Assembly (NCBI GenBank): GCA_013399305.1
Contig: VXAI01000241.1
Coordinates: 1,014,693 to 1,078,692, forward strand
DNA: 64,000 nucleotides
Source of the DNA: Rostratula benghalensis
Taxonomy: Eukaryota > Chordata > Aves > Charadriiformes > Rostratulidae
Reading direction: 5' to 3'
Shown here in pieces: positions 63,656-64,000 of this stretch. A program made the position numbers and the translations under genes. The notes under the pieces were generated by a model. The model saw only the letters and a list, made by a program, of their open reading frames with translations. It did not search any database and was not told the origin of the DNA. Each line of letters starts with the position of its first letter. Within the stretch, counting starts at the first letter, position 1.

Positions 63656-64000
63656 AAGAACATTGCAGTTACTAACCATAATTGCAAAGGTAAAAATTTT
63701 CCTTCTTATGTTTTTAGTTAACACCTAAATGTTGAGCTCTGCTTCTAGGCTGATCTTGCTTAGCTTCAAATCTGAGCTTTAAGCTGGACTTAGCAGTACC
63801 ATTGGCTACTACTAAGGGCTCTGCCAAAGATAGGTCTGTTCCTGAAACCTGGGAACTCCACTCAGCCACACAGTTACCACATCACTTATTCTCCATCTCA
63901 CCACAATGAGATATTCTACTTTGTTGGTACATAAACTTTAAAAAAATTACTAGCTCCTTTGGCACTTCAACACAGTTCCTAAGCTCAGGTTGTGTCCGTA

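Larger units (their letters stand above)
59613..64000. other. non-coding stretch, no gene seen
   Basis: About 4.4 kb to the window edge. The 95-codon plus-strand frame at 59,692-59,979 begins beside an acceptor-like tattttgtcttag but is unrecognised. A hairpin lies at 60,023-60,047 and a T-run at 63,634-63,655. No CR1, LTR or CpG-rich promoter is seen. Confidence 0.5.

Noticed and set aside
1..64000. CRISPR array, operon, tRNA or rRNA genes
   Set aside because: No regularly spaced repeats, no B-box-like tRNA core and no rRNA text were noticed. The window is vertebrate non-coding DNA. A tRNAscan and Rfam search would settle small RNAs, which I could not rule out by eye.

Overview
This is about 64 kb of vertebrate nuclear DNA, most likely from a bird. 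The evidence is a set of CR1 LINE copies with the typical 3' end (a conserved 'agatcatctagtccaacc'-like stretch or its complement, then an ATTCTRTG-type terminus), an ERVL-type pol remnant and two LTR-like units that resemble avian endogenous retrovirus LTRs. The DNA is AT-rich and CpG-poor, with long introns or intergenic spacing and no bacterial-style gene packing. I cannot tell the species. CR1 also occurs in crocodilians and turtles, so bird is an inference from the combination.

I could not confirm any host protein-coding gene. No chain of exons with matching splice sites, no CpG-island promoter, and no tRNA, rRNA or CRISPR array was recognised. Almost all open frames are short and unrecognised, as expected for AT-rich non-coding DNA. 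Two minus-strand frames are longer than the rest: 153 codons at 9,084-9,545, with a good splice-acceptor-like sequence at its start, and 181 codons at 51,185-51,730. They are listed as unassigned candidates. The window is best read as a gene desert or the inside of a very large intron.

Layout. 1-6.7 kb: non-coding, with a perfect 15-bp-arm palindrome at 4,254-4,285. 6.75-7.45 kb: LTR-like unit (+), ERVL-like. 9.1-9.5 kb: candidate exon (-). 9.67-10.17 kb: LTR (-), class II-like, followed by a CR1 (-) at 10.67-10.99 kb. 11-21 kb: non-coding, with overlapping palindromes at 12.1 kb. 21.28-23.28 kb: decayed ERVL pol (RNase H and integrase) split by a CR1 (+) at 21.93-22.43 kb. 23.3-48 kb: non-coding with simple repeats, including a 39-base A-run at 36.4 kb. 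48.06-48.48 kb: two CR1 fragments (+). 53.93-54.44 kb: the best preserved CR1 (+). 56.7 kb: a G-quadruplex-capable G-run. 57.96-58.04 kb: a T/C-rich tract. 59.29-59.61 kb: an old CR1 (-). 63.6 kb: a T-run.

Several stretches that are not repeats (about 8.7, 20.3, 24.0, 37.2, 42.8, 50.6, 55.1 and 58.9 kb) look like conserved non-coding elements because they are rich in homeodomain-, POU- and AP-1/MARE-type sites. This is pattern-based inference and needs a cross-species alignment. I saw no clear previously undescribed system. The most unusual sequence structures are the template-switch-like palindrome at 4.25 kb, the nested palindromes at 12.1 kb and the nested ERVL/CR1 locus.
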